The notes beneath the pieces were generated by a model, which was not told where the DNA came from, ran no database searches, and saw only the letters and a program-made list of their open reading frames with translations. The position numbers were made by a program, and so were the translations under genes. Below are positions 1 to 7,920 of a stretch of DNA of 64,000 nucleotides, piece after piece. This DNA is from Deltaproteobacteria bacterium (GTDB lineage Bacteria > Myxococcota_A > Polyangia > Polyangiales > Ga0077539): positions 1 through 64,000 of the forward strand of contig JACRDB010000137.1 of NCBI GenBank assembly GCA_016218725.1. The letters are read 5' to 3'. Position 1 is the stretch's first letter. Each line of letters opens with the position of its first letter.

Positions 1-419
1 ACCCGGAGCACGCCCTGGCCCCTGCCGTGGGGCAGGCGCAGGAACCCGTCTCGAACCTTGGCCTCCTGGTTGGTGTACGGCACGTCCCGGTACCTTCGGC
101 GCCGCCAGGGGTACCTGGTCGTGACCTCTTCCCCGCGGGCCCGCTGCGCCTTTCGCTCTGCCGTGGCGGCGGAGACGGCCTCACAGAAGTCCCGCACGAG
201 CTGCTGGACGCTCTGCGCGGACAGGCCCGTCGCGCGTCCCTTGGCCCACTGCATCCACCGCGCGAGGGTGGGCCACCTGCACCCCAGACGGCGAAGGCGG
301 GCGTGGCGCACAAGCATCTCGTTCCAGAGGGAGGCTGCCGCCCTGCGGGCCGTGGTGAAGAGCGCCCAGGCCACCTCGGAGCGTGGCCTCCACGCGAGCT
401 CTACCACCCGGTACCCCAT
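1..419 (-). CDS. TnpB/OrfB-type transposase, N-terminal part (gene cut by window edge)
   Basis: The minus-strand frame stays open from an ATG at 419 to the window edge, so only about the first 140 codons are visible. The protein starts MGYRVVELAWRP and contains LWNEMLVRHARLRRL and RYPWRRRRYRDVPYTNQ, which resemble the N-terminal part of IS605-family OrfB/TnpB proteins. In that family the RuvC-like catalytic domain follows, and here it would lie outside the window. An in-frame ATG at 428 is also possible. I chose 419 because a GGGAGGGG ribosome-binding site lies about 9 nt before it, whereas it abuts the 428 start. A perfect hairpin at 503-522 lies upstream. Whether the gene is intact cannot be judged. 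Confidence 0.7.
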   Translation of the reverse strand, partial: MGYRVVELAWRPRSEVAWALFTTARRAAASLWNEMLVRHARLRRLGCRWPTLARWMQWAKGRATGLSAQSVQQLVRDFCEAVSAATAERKAQRARGEEVTTRYPWRRRRYRDVPYTNQEAKVRDGFLRLPHGRGQGVLR

Positions 420-498
420 CGCCCTCATCCCCTCCCACACACCGTCACCTCGCGCAAGATGGACGGTGACATTCTCTGTCCACGTCCGCGGGGGCGCT

Positions 499-627
499 TC
501 ACCCTCGGCCTGAAGGCCGAGGCCCTCGCGCCTCCTCCGCTGGCTGGTAGAGGGACAGGCCCGCGACGTCCTCGGCGTACAGCACCGCGCGACGGCTCGG
601 CCCTGAGCCCCCTTCGGTTTGTTTCAT
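499..627 (-). CDS. Small 42-aa ORF upstream of the tnpB gene
   Basis: This short ORF starts with ATG at 627 and has a strong GGAGGTGA ribosome-binding site a few bases upstream. It encodes 42 residues beginning MKQTEGGSGPSRRAVLYAED and ends inside the hairpin at 503-522. I recognise no family. The strong ribosome-binding site is the main argument that it is translated. It runs in the same direction as the transposase gene and ends about 80 bp before it, so it may be a small gene of the same mobile element or a leader peptide. High GC makes chance ORFs common, so confidence is limited. Confidence 0.4.
   Translation of the reverse strand: MKQTEGGSGPSRRAVLYAEDVAGLSLYQPAEEARGPRPSGRG
503..522. 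repeat. Perfect hairpin upstream of tnpB
   Basis: Positions 503-511 and 514-522 form a perfect 9-bp inverted repeat (CCTCGGCCT and its complement) with a 2-nt loop. IS200/IS605 elements carry subterminal hairpins recognised by their single-strand transposase, so this could mark the left end of the element. That role is inferred. A terminator or attenuator behind the 42-aa ORF is an alternative. Confidence 0.5.
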
Positions 628-691
628 CGCTCACCTCCGCCGAGGGAACTAGACGCGAGCCGACGGAAAAGTTTCACCCCCGCGCCACAAT

Positions 692-850
692 TAAACCGCG
701 TCTAACTTGGGAACCTTAGTTCTGCAACGAGACGCAAGCGCCGCAAGGCGCGAAGAGCGACGCGTGGCAGCGCCACGCGAGCGATGAGCAACGCCGCGGC
801 GCGACGCGGCTCGGCCGCAGAACTACGGTTCCCAAGGTAGACGCGGTTTA
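692..850 (+). repeat. Long-hairpin element, copy 1 (conserved core, variable arms)
   Basis: The outer arms 692-725 and 817-850 are complementary over 34 positions with two mismatches. A 7-bp apex hairpin at 762-778 sits almost exactly in the centre. Between arm and apex, 738-744 pairs with 796-802 and 747-750 with 792-795. The left side carries GAGACGCAAGC (729-739), four variable bases, then CAAGG (744-748). The same core at the same spacing occurs in copy 2 at 10049-10208, although the outer arms of the two copies are unrelated in sequence. The right arm ends 5 bp from the stop codon of the pseudokinase gene. It could be a structured RNA, a hairpin-type MITE or a transcription stop structure. 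Confidence 0.75.
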
Positions 851-855
851 GTACG

Positions 856-2976
856 CTACTCCCCGCCGCGGCCCCGGGAGACGCACGGCACCGGCAGCGC
901 CGCCAGCCTCGGCGGGGGGCTCACCCCGAAGGCCAGCCAGGACTCCTGCCCGCACCGTACAAAGCGCGTGGGGCGCGCGCCCCGGACCCTGAGCACCGCC
1001 CGGGCCAGCGTCCCCGTGGGGCGCAGCGTGCGCACGAGCCTCGCGCCGTCCTGCACCAGGAGGAGCAGCCCCTCGGCGCTCGGGGCCAGGTCCTCGCCCC
1101 GCCCCTGGCCCGCCAGCATCACCGCGCCCACCTCGCCCTCGGTGGGGAACTCCAGCAACGTCACCGGCCCCTCGCCCACACACTCCGGCAAGGTGCAGCC
1201 CTCGCGGGTGGGAGCCCCCACGGTCACCAGGAACTGCGCCCCCCCGCCGGCGCTGGTCACCCCACGAGGGACCACCCCTGGCGCCACGCTGCCCTCCAGC
1301 GCCCAGCGCCCGTTTCTCCGAAGCGCCGCGGGAGGCACCTGCACCCAGGGCCACGCGCTCCCGCCCGGGGCCCCTCCGTCCGCCACCGCCGCGTCCGCGG
1401 ACACCCCCGCCTCGCCGCTCACCACCGCCGCGGTCACCACGGGGAGCACCGCCAGCGGGACCCTCACCACCTGGAGCGACGCCCCGGAGGAGTCCCGCAC
1501 CTGGAGGAGCAGCACCGCGGGGTCCCCAGGGAGCACCGCCACCACCGCCCCGTCCCCCACAAGGTAACCACGGAGCGAGGCCCCGTCACCGGCCCGAGCC
1601 TGGAAGACCAACGCTTTTCTCACCCCCCCGGGAAGCTCCAACGTGCTCGCGAGCCAGTACTCCCGCTCGTCCGCCCGAAGGAGGTGCACCCCCCGCAGCG
1701 GCGCCCCGCTCCACCCGTCCGCAGGGAGCGCCATCGCCGTGGGGCCGGGCGTCAGCGTCGCGTACCCGAAGGGCACCCCCGTGGCGCTACGCCAGGCCAG
1801 GGATACTCTCCCACCTTGTGGGAGTATGGACGAAACCTCCGACACGTTGTTCCCGACCACGCCGAGCCCACCGGAGAAGCGCCCCCCTCGGGCGCTGGTG
1901 CGGCGCCCCGCCAGGAGCTGGGCCCCCACCTGGGCGGCAAGGACCAGGGTCTGCTGGTCCTCGGTGCAGGCCCCGTCCACCCAGGTGGCGGGGGCCGCGA
2001 GGTCCAGGGCCGTGGGTGACGCGATGGGCTCCTCGCCGCAGGACACCACCCTGGGACCGCCGGAGACCCCGCCGGAGTGCACGCCGGTCTGGGCCGTGGA
2101 GTTCTCCTGGAGGACGTTGGTCACCGCCACGGCCAGGAGCACCAGCACCAGGCCCGCCACCAGGAGCACCACCGGGCGACGCCCGAGGGTGAAGCGCCGA
2201 GGCTCCGAGGCCGCGCCCCGCAGGGGAGAGGCCCCTCGCGCCGGGGTGGTCCTCGTGGTGGTGGTGGGCGCGGCGAGCTCCGCGGACAGCTCCCGAAGGT
2301 GCGAGGCCAGTTCCTCCGAGGACGCGAAGGCCGGGTGCTCCCCGCCGCGGGCGCAGTGCTGGAGCACGTTCCATTTCGTGAGCGAGGGCCCCGCGGGGAG
2401 CTCCACCTGGGCGGCCTTGAGGGCGTCGTGGAGGGCGCGCACCAGGGCCCGCAGGTCGTCCTTCGGGTGGGGTCTGGGCCCGCTCCGGCGGCAGGGCTCG
2501 ACGCCGAAGCCATAGAGCACACAGCCCGTGTCCTCCCCGGCACAGCGCACCAGGGAGAGCGCCACGGCCCCGTGGCAGACGCCCTTGGCATGCACCGGCG
2601 CCAGGGCCTCGGCGAGCGCGGAGAAGTGCTCCAGGAGCGCGCGGGCGACGGGGACGGACTCTCGCAGCCCGGCGCTCTCCCGGAGGCGCTGGGCCAGCGG
2701 CGGCGGCCACGGCGAGGACCAGAGCCCCACGGGCACCCCCGCGGGGTTGGCGTGGAGCTCCTCCGGCGGCGCGAGGCGAGGCCCCGAGGGCACCGCGGAG
2801 AGCTCCGCCCGAGCGAGCTCCAGGGCCGCCGGAGGCACCGCCTCAGGGTGCAGGTGCGCGCCCTGGAACACCCTGGACTGCGGGTCCCGCACCTCGAAGC
2901 ACTCCGACGGGTCGGCGCTGGCGGGCCTCCCGGTGACGAAGTACCTGCCACCCAACCGGTCTCCGACGGAGATCAT
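856..2976 (-). CDS. Membrane-anchored pseudokinase-like protein A
   Basis: This 706-residue protein starts MISVGDRLGGRYFV. The open frame reaches further upstream, but this start aligns with the paralogue just upstream. Residues 1 to about 235 resemble a Ser/Thr kinase fold that has lost its catalytic residues: the HRD position reads CHGAV (about 134-138) and the DFG position reads YGFG (about 155-158), and no VAIK lysine is evident. A transmembrane helix lies at about 269-289. The remaining 400 residues are probably outside the cytoplasmic membrane and match no family I recognise. The gene lies 16 bp behind its paralogue and is surely co-transcribed with it. A signalling or scaffolding role is inferred. 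Confidence 0.7.
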   Translation of the reverse strand: MISVGDRLGGRYFVTGRPASADPSECFEVRDPQSRVFQGAHLHPEAVPPAALELARAELSAVPSGPRLAPPEELHANPAGVPVGLWSSPWPPPLAQRLRESAGLRESVPVARALLEHFSALAEALAPVHAKGVCHGAVALSLVRCAGEDTGCVLYGFGVEPCRRSGPRPHPKDDLRALVRALHDALKAAQVELPAGPSLTKWNVLQHCARGGEHPAFASSEELASHLRELSAELAAPTTTTRTTPARGASPLRGAASEPRRFTLGRRPVVLLVAGLVLVLLAVAVTNVLQENSTAQTGVHSGGVSGGPRVVSCGEEPIASPTALDLAAPATWVDGACTEDQQTLVLAAQVGAQLLAGRRTSARGGRFSGGLGVVGNNVSEVSSILPQGGRVSLAWRSATGVPFGYATLTPGPTAMALPADGWSGAPLRGVHLLRADEREYWLASTLELPGGVRKALVFQARAGDGASLRGYLVGDGAVVAVLPGDPAVLLLQVRDSSGASLQVVRVPLAVLPVVTAAVVSGEAGVSADAAVADGGAPGGSAWPWVQVPPAALRRNGRWALEGSVAPGVVPRGVTSAGGGAQFLVTVGAPTREGCTLPECVGEGPVTLLEFPTEGEVGAVMLAGQGRGEDLAPSAEGLLLLVQDGARLVRTLRPTGTLARAVLRVRGARPTRFVRCGQESWLAFGVSPPPRLAALPVPCVSRGRGGE

Positions 2977-2992
2977 CGGGTCGCTCCCGCCG

Positions 2993-5146
2993 TCACCGCA
3001 GGCACTGCACCGGCCGCGAGGCGAGGGCGACGGTGGGCTCCAGGCGCTCGTCGAGGGCCCAGGACTCGCCGCCGCACGCCGTGAAGCGCGCCCTGCCCAC
3101 CGACGGGCCGACGCGCCCCGCCGGGGTTGGCGCCGGGCCCGCGGCCACAAGCTCGAGCCCCGTGGCCGGCTGCCCCGCGGCGCTCACCTCCCGCACCGCG
3201 GCCGTGAGGGCCCCTGCCTCGCCCTGGAGCAGGCTCACCGCCGAGGCTCTGGGGCGCAGGTCCTGCACCGAGGCCGCCCCCTCCGCGGGGAAGGTGAGCA
3301 CGCCCACGCGCCCCGGGCCCACGCAGCGCCAGGACACCGCGCAGGCCTCCGTGAGCTGCACCGGCCCCGACGTGAACAGGAACGACCGCCCGGCCCCCTC
3401 GGCGACGGGCACCACCGCGGGCGCGTCCACGGTGACCCCCGCGAGGCGCGTCACCGCGGCCGCGGGCAGCGGCTCGCCCCGGAGGCTCACGGGCTCCGAC
3501 GGCGCCCTGGACGCCGCCAGCGCCGCGAGGTTCAGCACCGCCGCGGAGAGCGTGTGGCGCGTCTCCTCGCGCTGGTGCAGGAGCAGCACGGGCTCGGGCC
3601 CCGTGGTGGCCGCGTCCATGCGCACGTCCGCCACGGCCCAGACCACCACCGGCGGGCGCCCGCGGACCCCGGGCGGGGCGACGTCCAACAGCACCGTGCG
3701 GCCGCTGCCGTCCGGCGCGGCGACGCTGGTGGCCACGTACACGCTCCGGGCCGTGGCATGCAGCACCCAGGCCCCTCGCAGCGGGACGTTCTCCCAGCCC
3801 GGGAGATTCACCGGCCAGGTGTCCACCGCGGCGCCCCCCAGGCGCGCCATCCCGAAGGGCGCGTCCAGGCCGTTGCGCCAGGCCAGCCAGGCGCCCTCCC
3901 CGTCCGGGAGGGCCGTGCCGAGCTCCACCACGCCCCGCGCCACCGGCGTGCGCGCGGCGGCGAAGCGCTCCCCCCGGCGAGCCGGGCGCCCCGCCAGGGT
4001 GACCTCGCCCGCGAGCCTCACCGCCGCCAGGAGCCTCCCCCCCGCGCAGGTGACCGAGAGCTCCTCGGGGCGCCGGTCCAGCGCGTGGGCCTCGGGCTGC
4101 AGCGTCTCGCCCGTACACGCCGGCCGCCGTGGGGCGCGGCGCACCCTCCGGAGGCTCCCGACGCCCAGGTCCTCGGCGCTGGACACCGCGTACCAGACGA
4201 ACCCTCCGACGCCCCCGGCGATGCCCAGGGCGCCCGCCAGCACCAGCGGCAGGGACACCCCCGGGCGCTTCGGCACGGGCGCCGGCTCGCTCCGGGAGGC
4301 CCTCCCCCCCGGGCCCGAGGGCGGCGGCGGCGTGGAGGACTTGCGCCCCACGGCGGGCACCGGCGTCGCCCCGGAGGGCGCCGGCGGCGCCATGGTGGCC
4401 AGGCGCCGCGGGGGGCCTTTGTCGGTCTCACCGCCGAGGGTGGCGATCTCGTTGAGGGTGGTGGCCAGCGCGGTGCCGCTGCCCAGGGCGGGGTGCTCGC
4501 CGTGCCGTACCGCGTGGAGCAGCAACGTCCATTTGGCGGCGGCGCCGCCCTCGGGCTGGGCCCCGACCACCTCCAGGAGGTCCGAGAGGGCCTCGATGAG
4601 CGCCAGGAGGTCCCCGCGGCGGGACGTCTCCGGCGCGGCGGGGTCCACCCGCTTCTGGATGGCCCCGATGCCAAAGCCCGAGAGGAGACACGGCTCGTGC
4701 TCCGCGCGGGGGTTGCAGAGCAGCACCCGGGCGCTGATGGCGCCGTGCACCACCCCGGCGTTGTGGGACTGGGCCAGGTCCGTGGCCACGCCGGCGATCC
4801 AGCGCAGGAGCGACAGCACCATGGTCCGGCGGCCCTTCTCCACCGCCAGGGCCGCCACCCGCGGCCGCAGGGGGACCAGGCCCGGGCGATCGAGAATGCT
4901 CACCGCGCAGCCGCCAGGCGTGGTCGCGAAGTCCTTGGGGCGCACGAGGTTGGGCATCGCCGGAGCGCTGGCCAGCTCGGCCCTCACGGACTCCAGCACC
5001 GCGGGCGGCGCGGGCGCCGTGGACAGCACCTGGGCCCTCACCGTCGCGCCGCGGTCCACCACGTCGAAGACCGCGCCCGCGCGCAGCTCGTCAGGGGCCG
5101 TGGCCACCTGGTACCGGTTCCCGAGAGACTCGCCTGCCTGGATCAA
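2993..5146 (-). CDS. Membrane-anchored pseudokinase-like protein B
   Basis: This 717-residue paralogue of the next gene has the same layout: a degenerate kinase-like domain (1 to about 240), a Pro-rich linker, a transmembrane helix at about 298-320 and a large extracytoplasmic region. The catalytic loop reads VVHGAISARVLL instead of HRDxKxxN and the DFG site reads SGFG, so phosphotransfer is unlikely. I placed the start at TTG 5146 because MIQAGESLGNRY then aligns with MISVGDRLGGRY of the paralogue and GAGGAG lies 6 nt upstream; TTG 5152 is possible. A short upstream reading frame ends in TGA overlapping this TTG, hinting at translational coupling. Substrate and partner are unknown. Confidence 0.7.
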   Translation of the reverse strand: MIQAGESLGNRYQVATAPDELRAGAVFDVVDRGATVRAQVLSTAPAPPAVLESVRAELASAPAMPNLVRPKDFATTPGGCAVSILDRPGLVPLRPRVAALAVEKGRRTMVLSLLRWIAGVATDLAQSHNAGVVHGAISARVLLCNPRAEHEPCLLSGFGIGAIQKRVDPAAPETSRRGDLLALIEALSDLLEVVGAQPEGGAAAKWTLLLHAVRHGEHPALGSGTALATTLNEIATLGGETDKGPPRRLATMAPPAPSGATPVPAVGRKSSTPPPPSGPGGRASRSEPAPVPKRPGVSLPLVLAGALGIAGGVGGFVWYAVSSAEDLGVGSLRRVRRAPRRPACTGETLQPEAHALDRRPEELSVTCAGGRLLAAVRLAGEVTLAGRPARRGERFAAARTPVARGVVELGTALPDGEGAWLAWRNGLDAPFGMARLGGAAVDTWPVNLPGWENVPLRGAWVLHATARSVYVATSVAAPDGSGRTVLLDVAPPGVRGRPPVVVWAVADVRMDAATTGPEPVLLLHQREETRHTLSAAVLNLAALAASRAPSEPVSLRGEPLPAAAVTRLAGVTVDAPAVVPVAEGAGRSFLFTSGPVQLTEACAVSWRCVGPGRVGVLTFPAEGAASVQDLRPRASAVSLLQGEAGALTAAVREVSAAGQPATGLELVAAGPAPTPAGRVGPSVGRARFTACGGESWALDERLEPTVALASRPVQCLR

Positions 5147-5307
5147 CGACAACTCCTCATGGCCCTCCGCGGCATCGCCTCCGGAGAGGGGTCAAGGACC
5201 TCTTCTCCTGCCGAGCGCCGTCGCGGGCGAAGCACAACCATACCGCATTCGCTCGCCCTCCAGCAGAGAGATTCCACCCTGAGGGCCGCGCGGGACCTCG
5301 ACGGCCG

Positions 5308-5337
5308 TTGTGCCCGGCTGGAGCCTTCGGGTATGCT
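5308..5337 (+). promoter_or_regulatory. Putative promoter of the BMP-family gene
   Basis: A -35-like TTGTGC at 5308-5313 is followed after 18 bp by TATGCT at 5332-5337. The GTG start codon of the BMP gene comes 9 nt later, so the transcript would have almost no leader. Confidence 0.45.
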
Positions 5338-5346
5338 CGTGGGACT

Positions 5347-6396
5347 GTGGAGCGCTCCGTAGGCCTCGCGGCGCTGGCCGTGCTCGCGGCCCTCGGGTCC
5401 CTGGCGCTCCCCGGGCGGGAGACGCCCGCGGGCTCTGCCCCGCAGGCCGCGCGGCCCCTGCGGCTGGGACTGGTGTTCGACGTCGGCGGCCGCGGGGACA
5501 AGAGCTTCAACGACGGGGCCTACGCGGGGCTCGTGCGCGCCCGCCAGGAGCTCGGCGCCGAGGTGGAGTACGTAGAGCCCGCCGACAGCGAAGACCGGGT
5601 GAGCGCCCTGCGGCTCTTCGCCTCCAGGGGCTTCGACCGCATCGTGGGCGTCGGTTACATCTTCTCCCGAGATGTAGACGAAGTGGCGAGAGACTACCCA
5701 GGCGTGGAGTTCGCCTGCGTAGACTACGCCCCGCCCGACGACGGGCAGATCCCGCCCAACGTGGTGGGCCTGCGCTTCCGCGAAGAGGAAGGGAGCTTCC
5801 TCGTGGGCGCCGCCGCCGGGCTCTTCTCCCGAACCCGACGCGTTGGCTTTGTGGGCGGGATGGACATTCCATTGATCCGGCGCTTCGAGCGAGGCTATCG
5901 GGCCGGAGTGGCCGAAGTGTGCCCGGCGTGTACGGTGAGCGCGGCGTACGCGGGGAGCACGCCCGCGGCCTTCAAAGACCCGGAGAAGGGCGCGGCGCTG
6001 GCGACGGCGCAGTACGCCTCCGGGGTGGACGTGATCTACCACGCCTCGGGGAGCACGGGGCACGGGGTCTTCGTGGCGGCGCACCGGTATCGTCGGTACG
6101 CCATCGGCGTGGACGGCGACCAGCACGACGAGATGCCCGACGTGGTGCTCACGTCCATGTTGAAGCGCGTGGACAACGTGGTGTTCGAGCTGGCCCGGGA
6201 GGCCCTGGGGGGGCGCGCGGACCACGGCCCGGGGGCCTCCGCCCGCCGCGGCGGGGTGCGGGTCTTCGGCCTGGCCGACGGGGGCATCGACTGGGTGCAC
6301 GAGGGTCCCCACGCCGCGCTCCTGCCGCCCTCGCTGGTGGCGCGGGTGGAGGCCCTGCGCGGGCGCCTCATCCGCGGAGAGCTCCGGGCGGAGTGA
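5347..6396 (+). CDS. BMP-family (PnrA/TmpC-like) substrate-binding protein
   Basis: The 349-residue protein is the periplasmic binding component of a nucleoside-type ABC importer. After a hydrophobic signal peptide (about 1-22; no lipobox Cys) comes the family hallmark FDVGGRGDKSFNDGAYAGL. Further on are GVGYIFSRDVDEVARDYPG and GVDGDQHDEMP, both at the expected places. Members of this family (BmpA, PnrA, Med) bind purine nucleosides or related ligands. I chose GTG 5347 because it gives a clean signal peptide and lies just behind a promoter-like motif; the frame opens at 5308. The partner ATPase begins 14 bp downstream. No permease gene follows. Confidence 0.88.
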   Translation: MERSVGLAALAVLAALGSLALPGRETPAGSAPQAARPLRLGLVFDVGGRGDKSFNDGAYAGLVRARQELGAEVEYVEPADSEDRVSALRLFASRGFDRIVGVGYIFSRDVDEVARDYPGVEFACVDYAPPDDGQIPPNVVGLRFREEEGSFLVGAAAGLFSRTRRVGFVGGMDIPLIRRFERGYRAGVAEVCPACTVSAAYAGSTPAAFKDPEKGAALATAQYASGVDVIYHASGSTGHGVFVAAHRYRRYAIGVDGDQHDEMPDVVLTSMLKRVDNVVFELAREALGGRADHGPGASARRGGVRVFGLADGGIDWVHEGPHAALLPPSLVARVEALRGRLIRGELRAE

Positions 6397-6410
6397 CGGG
6401 GAGGACCGCC

Positions 6411-7901
6411 GTGCCGACGCTCACGCTCACGGGGATCACGCGCACCTTCGGGTCGCGCACCGCGCTGGAGGGCGTGGACCTCACGCTCGAACCCGGCGCG
6501 GTGCACTGCCTGGTGGGCGAGAACGGCGCGGGCAAGAGCACGCTGCTCAAGGTCGCCTGCGGACTCCTGGCGCCCGACGCCGGGACCGTCGCCCTGGACG
6601 GCGACCGGCTCCCGCCGGGGGAGCCCCAGGCGGCGCTGCGCCGCGGGGTGGGGGTGGTGCACCAGCACTTCATGCTGGTGGAGCCCCTGACGGTGCTGGA
6701 CAACGTGCTCCTCGGGGCCGAGCCCCGGACCGGCCCCGGCGAGCTCCTGGTGGACCGCAAGAGGGGCCGTGAGGCCCTCCTGGAGCTGGCGAAGACCCAC
6801 CGGCTGCCGGTGGACCCGGAGCGCCCCGTGGAGGCCCTCGCGGTGGGCGAGCGGCAGCGGGTGGAGCTCCTGAAGGTGCTCTACCGCGGCGCGCGGGTGC
6901 TTCTCTTCGATGAGCCCACGGCGGTGCTCTCCCCGGGCGAGGTCGGGCCGCTCCTCCAGACGCTCCGGTCCCTGGCGGACGACGGCGCCGCGGTGCTCTT
7001 CGTGACGCACAAGCTCGAGGAGGTCTTCGCCGTGGCGGACACGGTCACGGTGCTCCGCCGGGGCCGGGTGACGCTCCAGCGCCCTCGCGCGGACACCACC
7101 CGCGACGAGGTGGTGCGCGCGCTGGTCGGGGGCGAAGGCCCCGAGGCCCTGCGAGCCACCGCCCGCGCGGCCCCCGAGGGCGCCCCCGCGCTGGAGCTGC
7201 GCGCGGTGACGGCCCCGGGCCTGCGGGCGGTGACCCTCGCGGTGCGGCCCGGCGAGGTCCTCGGCGTGGCGGGCGTCGAGGGCAACGGCCAGCGCCCGCT
7301 GGCGGAGGTGTGCGCCGGGGTGCTCGCGCCCACCGAGGGCGAGGTGCGCCTCGGGGGCCGGGTGGTGAATGGCGATTCCGTCGCGGCGCGGCGCCAGGCG
7401 GGCTTTGGCTGGGTGCCCGAGGACCGCGAGGGCCGGGGGCTCCTCGGGGACCTCACGGTGGCGGAGAACGTGGCCCTCGGGGACCCTCTGGTGGCCACCC
7501 GCGGCGGGCGCTACGACCGGGACGCGGCGGACCGCCAGGCCCGGGCGCTCCTGTCGCGCTTCCGGGTGCGGCCCGAGGACCCGGAGGCGCGGGTGCGGGA
7601 CCTCTCCGGCGGCAACCAGCAGAAGGTGCTCCTCGGCCGGGAGCTCCTCCGGCCCTTGAAGGCCCTGGTGGTGGCGCAGCCCACGCGGGGCGTGGACCTG
7701 GCGGCCAGCGCGGAGCTCCACGCGGCGCTGCGGGGCGCGCGGGACGCGGGCGTGGCGGTGCTGCTGATCTCGTCGGAGCTCGCGGAGCTGCGGGCCCTGA
7801 GCGACCGGGTCGTGGTGCTGCGCCGCGGCGAGGTGGTGGGCGAGGCCCCCGCGGCCGAGGCCACGGACGCGCGGCTGGGCGCGTGGATGGTGGGCGGGTA
7901 G
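6411..7901 (+). CDS. Nucleoside/sugar-type ABC transporter, tandem ATP-binding protein
   Basis: The 496-residue protein holds two ABC ATPase domains in tandem, as in RbsA, MglA and NupO. The first has Walker A GENGAGKST (about 36-44), a variant signature VGERQRVELLKVLYRGA and Walker B LLFDEPTAVLSP. The second has the usual degenerate P-loop GVAGVEGNGQRPLAEV, an intact LSGGNQQKVLLGREL signature and AQPTRGVDLAA. The first-domain signature is typical of the nucleoside-type branch that works with BMP proteins. GTG 6411 follows GGGGAGG at good spacing. It must energise a membrane permease, but none is encoded next to it, since the next gene is convergent. Confidence 0.9.
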   Translation: MPTLTLTGITRTFGSRTALEGVDLTLEPGAVHCLVGENGAGKSTLLKVACGLLAPDAGTVALDGDRLPPGEPQAALRRGVGVVHQHFMLVEPLTVLDNVLLGAEPRTGPGELLVDRKRGREALLELAKTHRLPVDPERPVEALAVGERQRVELLKVLYRGARVLLFDEPTAVLSPGEVGPLLQTLRSLADDGAAVLFVTHKLEEVFAVADTVTVLRRGRVTLQRPRADTTRDEVVRALVGGEGPEALRATARAAPEGAPALELRAVTAPGLRAVTLAVRPGEVLGVAGVEGNGQRPLAEVCAGVLAPTEGEVRLGGRVVNGDSVAARRQAGFGWVPEDREGRGLLGDLTVAENVALGDPLVATRGGRYDRDAADRQARALLSRFRVRPEDPEARVRDLSGGNQQKVLLGRELLRPLKALVVAQPTRGVDLAASAELHAALRGARDAGVAVLLISSELAELRALSDRVVVLRRGEVVGEAPAAEATDARLGAWMVGG

Positions 7902-7920
7902 CGCCCCGGTTGGGCGCTAC
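7898..7920. terminator. Bidirectional hairpin containing both stop codons
   Basis: GTAGCGCCC (7898-7906) and GGGCGCTAC (7912-7920) form a perfect 9-bp stem with a 5-nt loop. The stem contains the TAG stop of the ABC ATPase on the plus strand and the TAG stop of the convergent membrane protein on the minus strand. It lies exactly between two convergent genes, so it probably works as a terminator or 3'-end protector in both directions. No clear U-tract follows. Confidence 0.6.

Noticed and set aside
692..850. Integron attC site
   Set aside because: GTCTAAC in the left arm resembles one attC core box, but its partner reads GGTAGAC, copy 2 lacks both boxes, and here the centre rather than the ends is conserved.
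2528..5362. Very long plus-strand ORF (over 900 codons) across the pseudokinase genes
   Set aside because: It is Arg/Gly/Pro-rich with no domain signal and lies antisense to two paralogous genes that explain the region; GC-rich DNA keeps such frames open.
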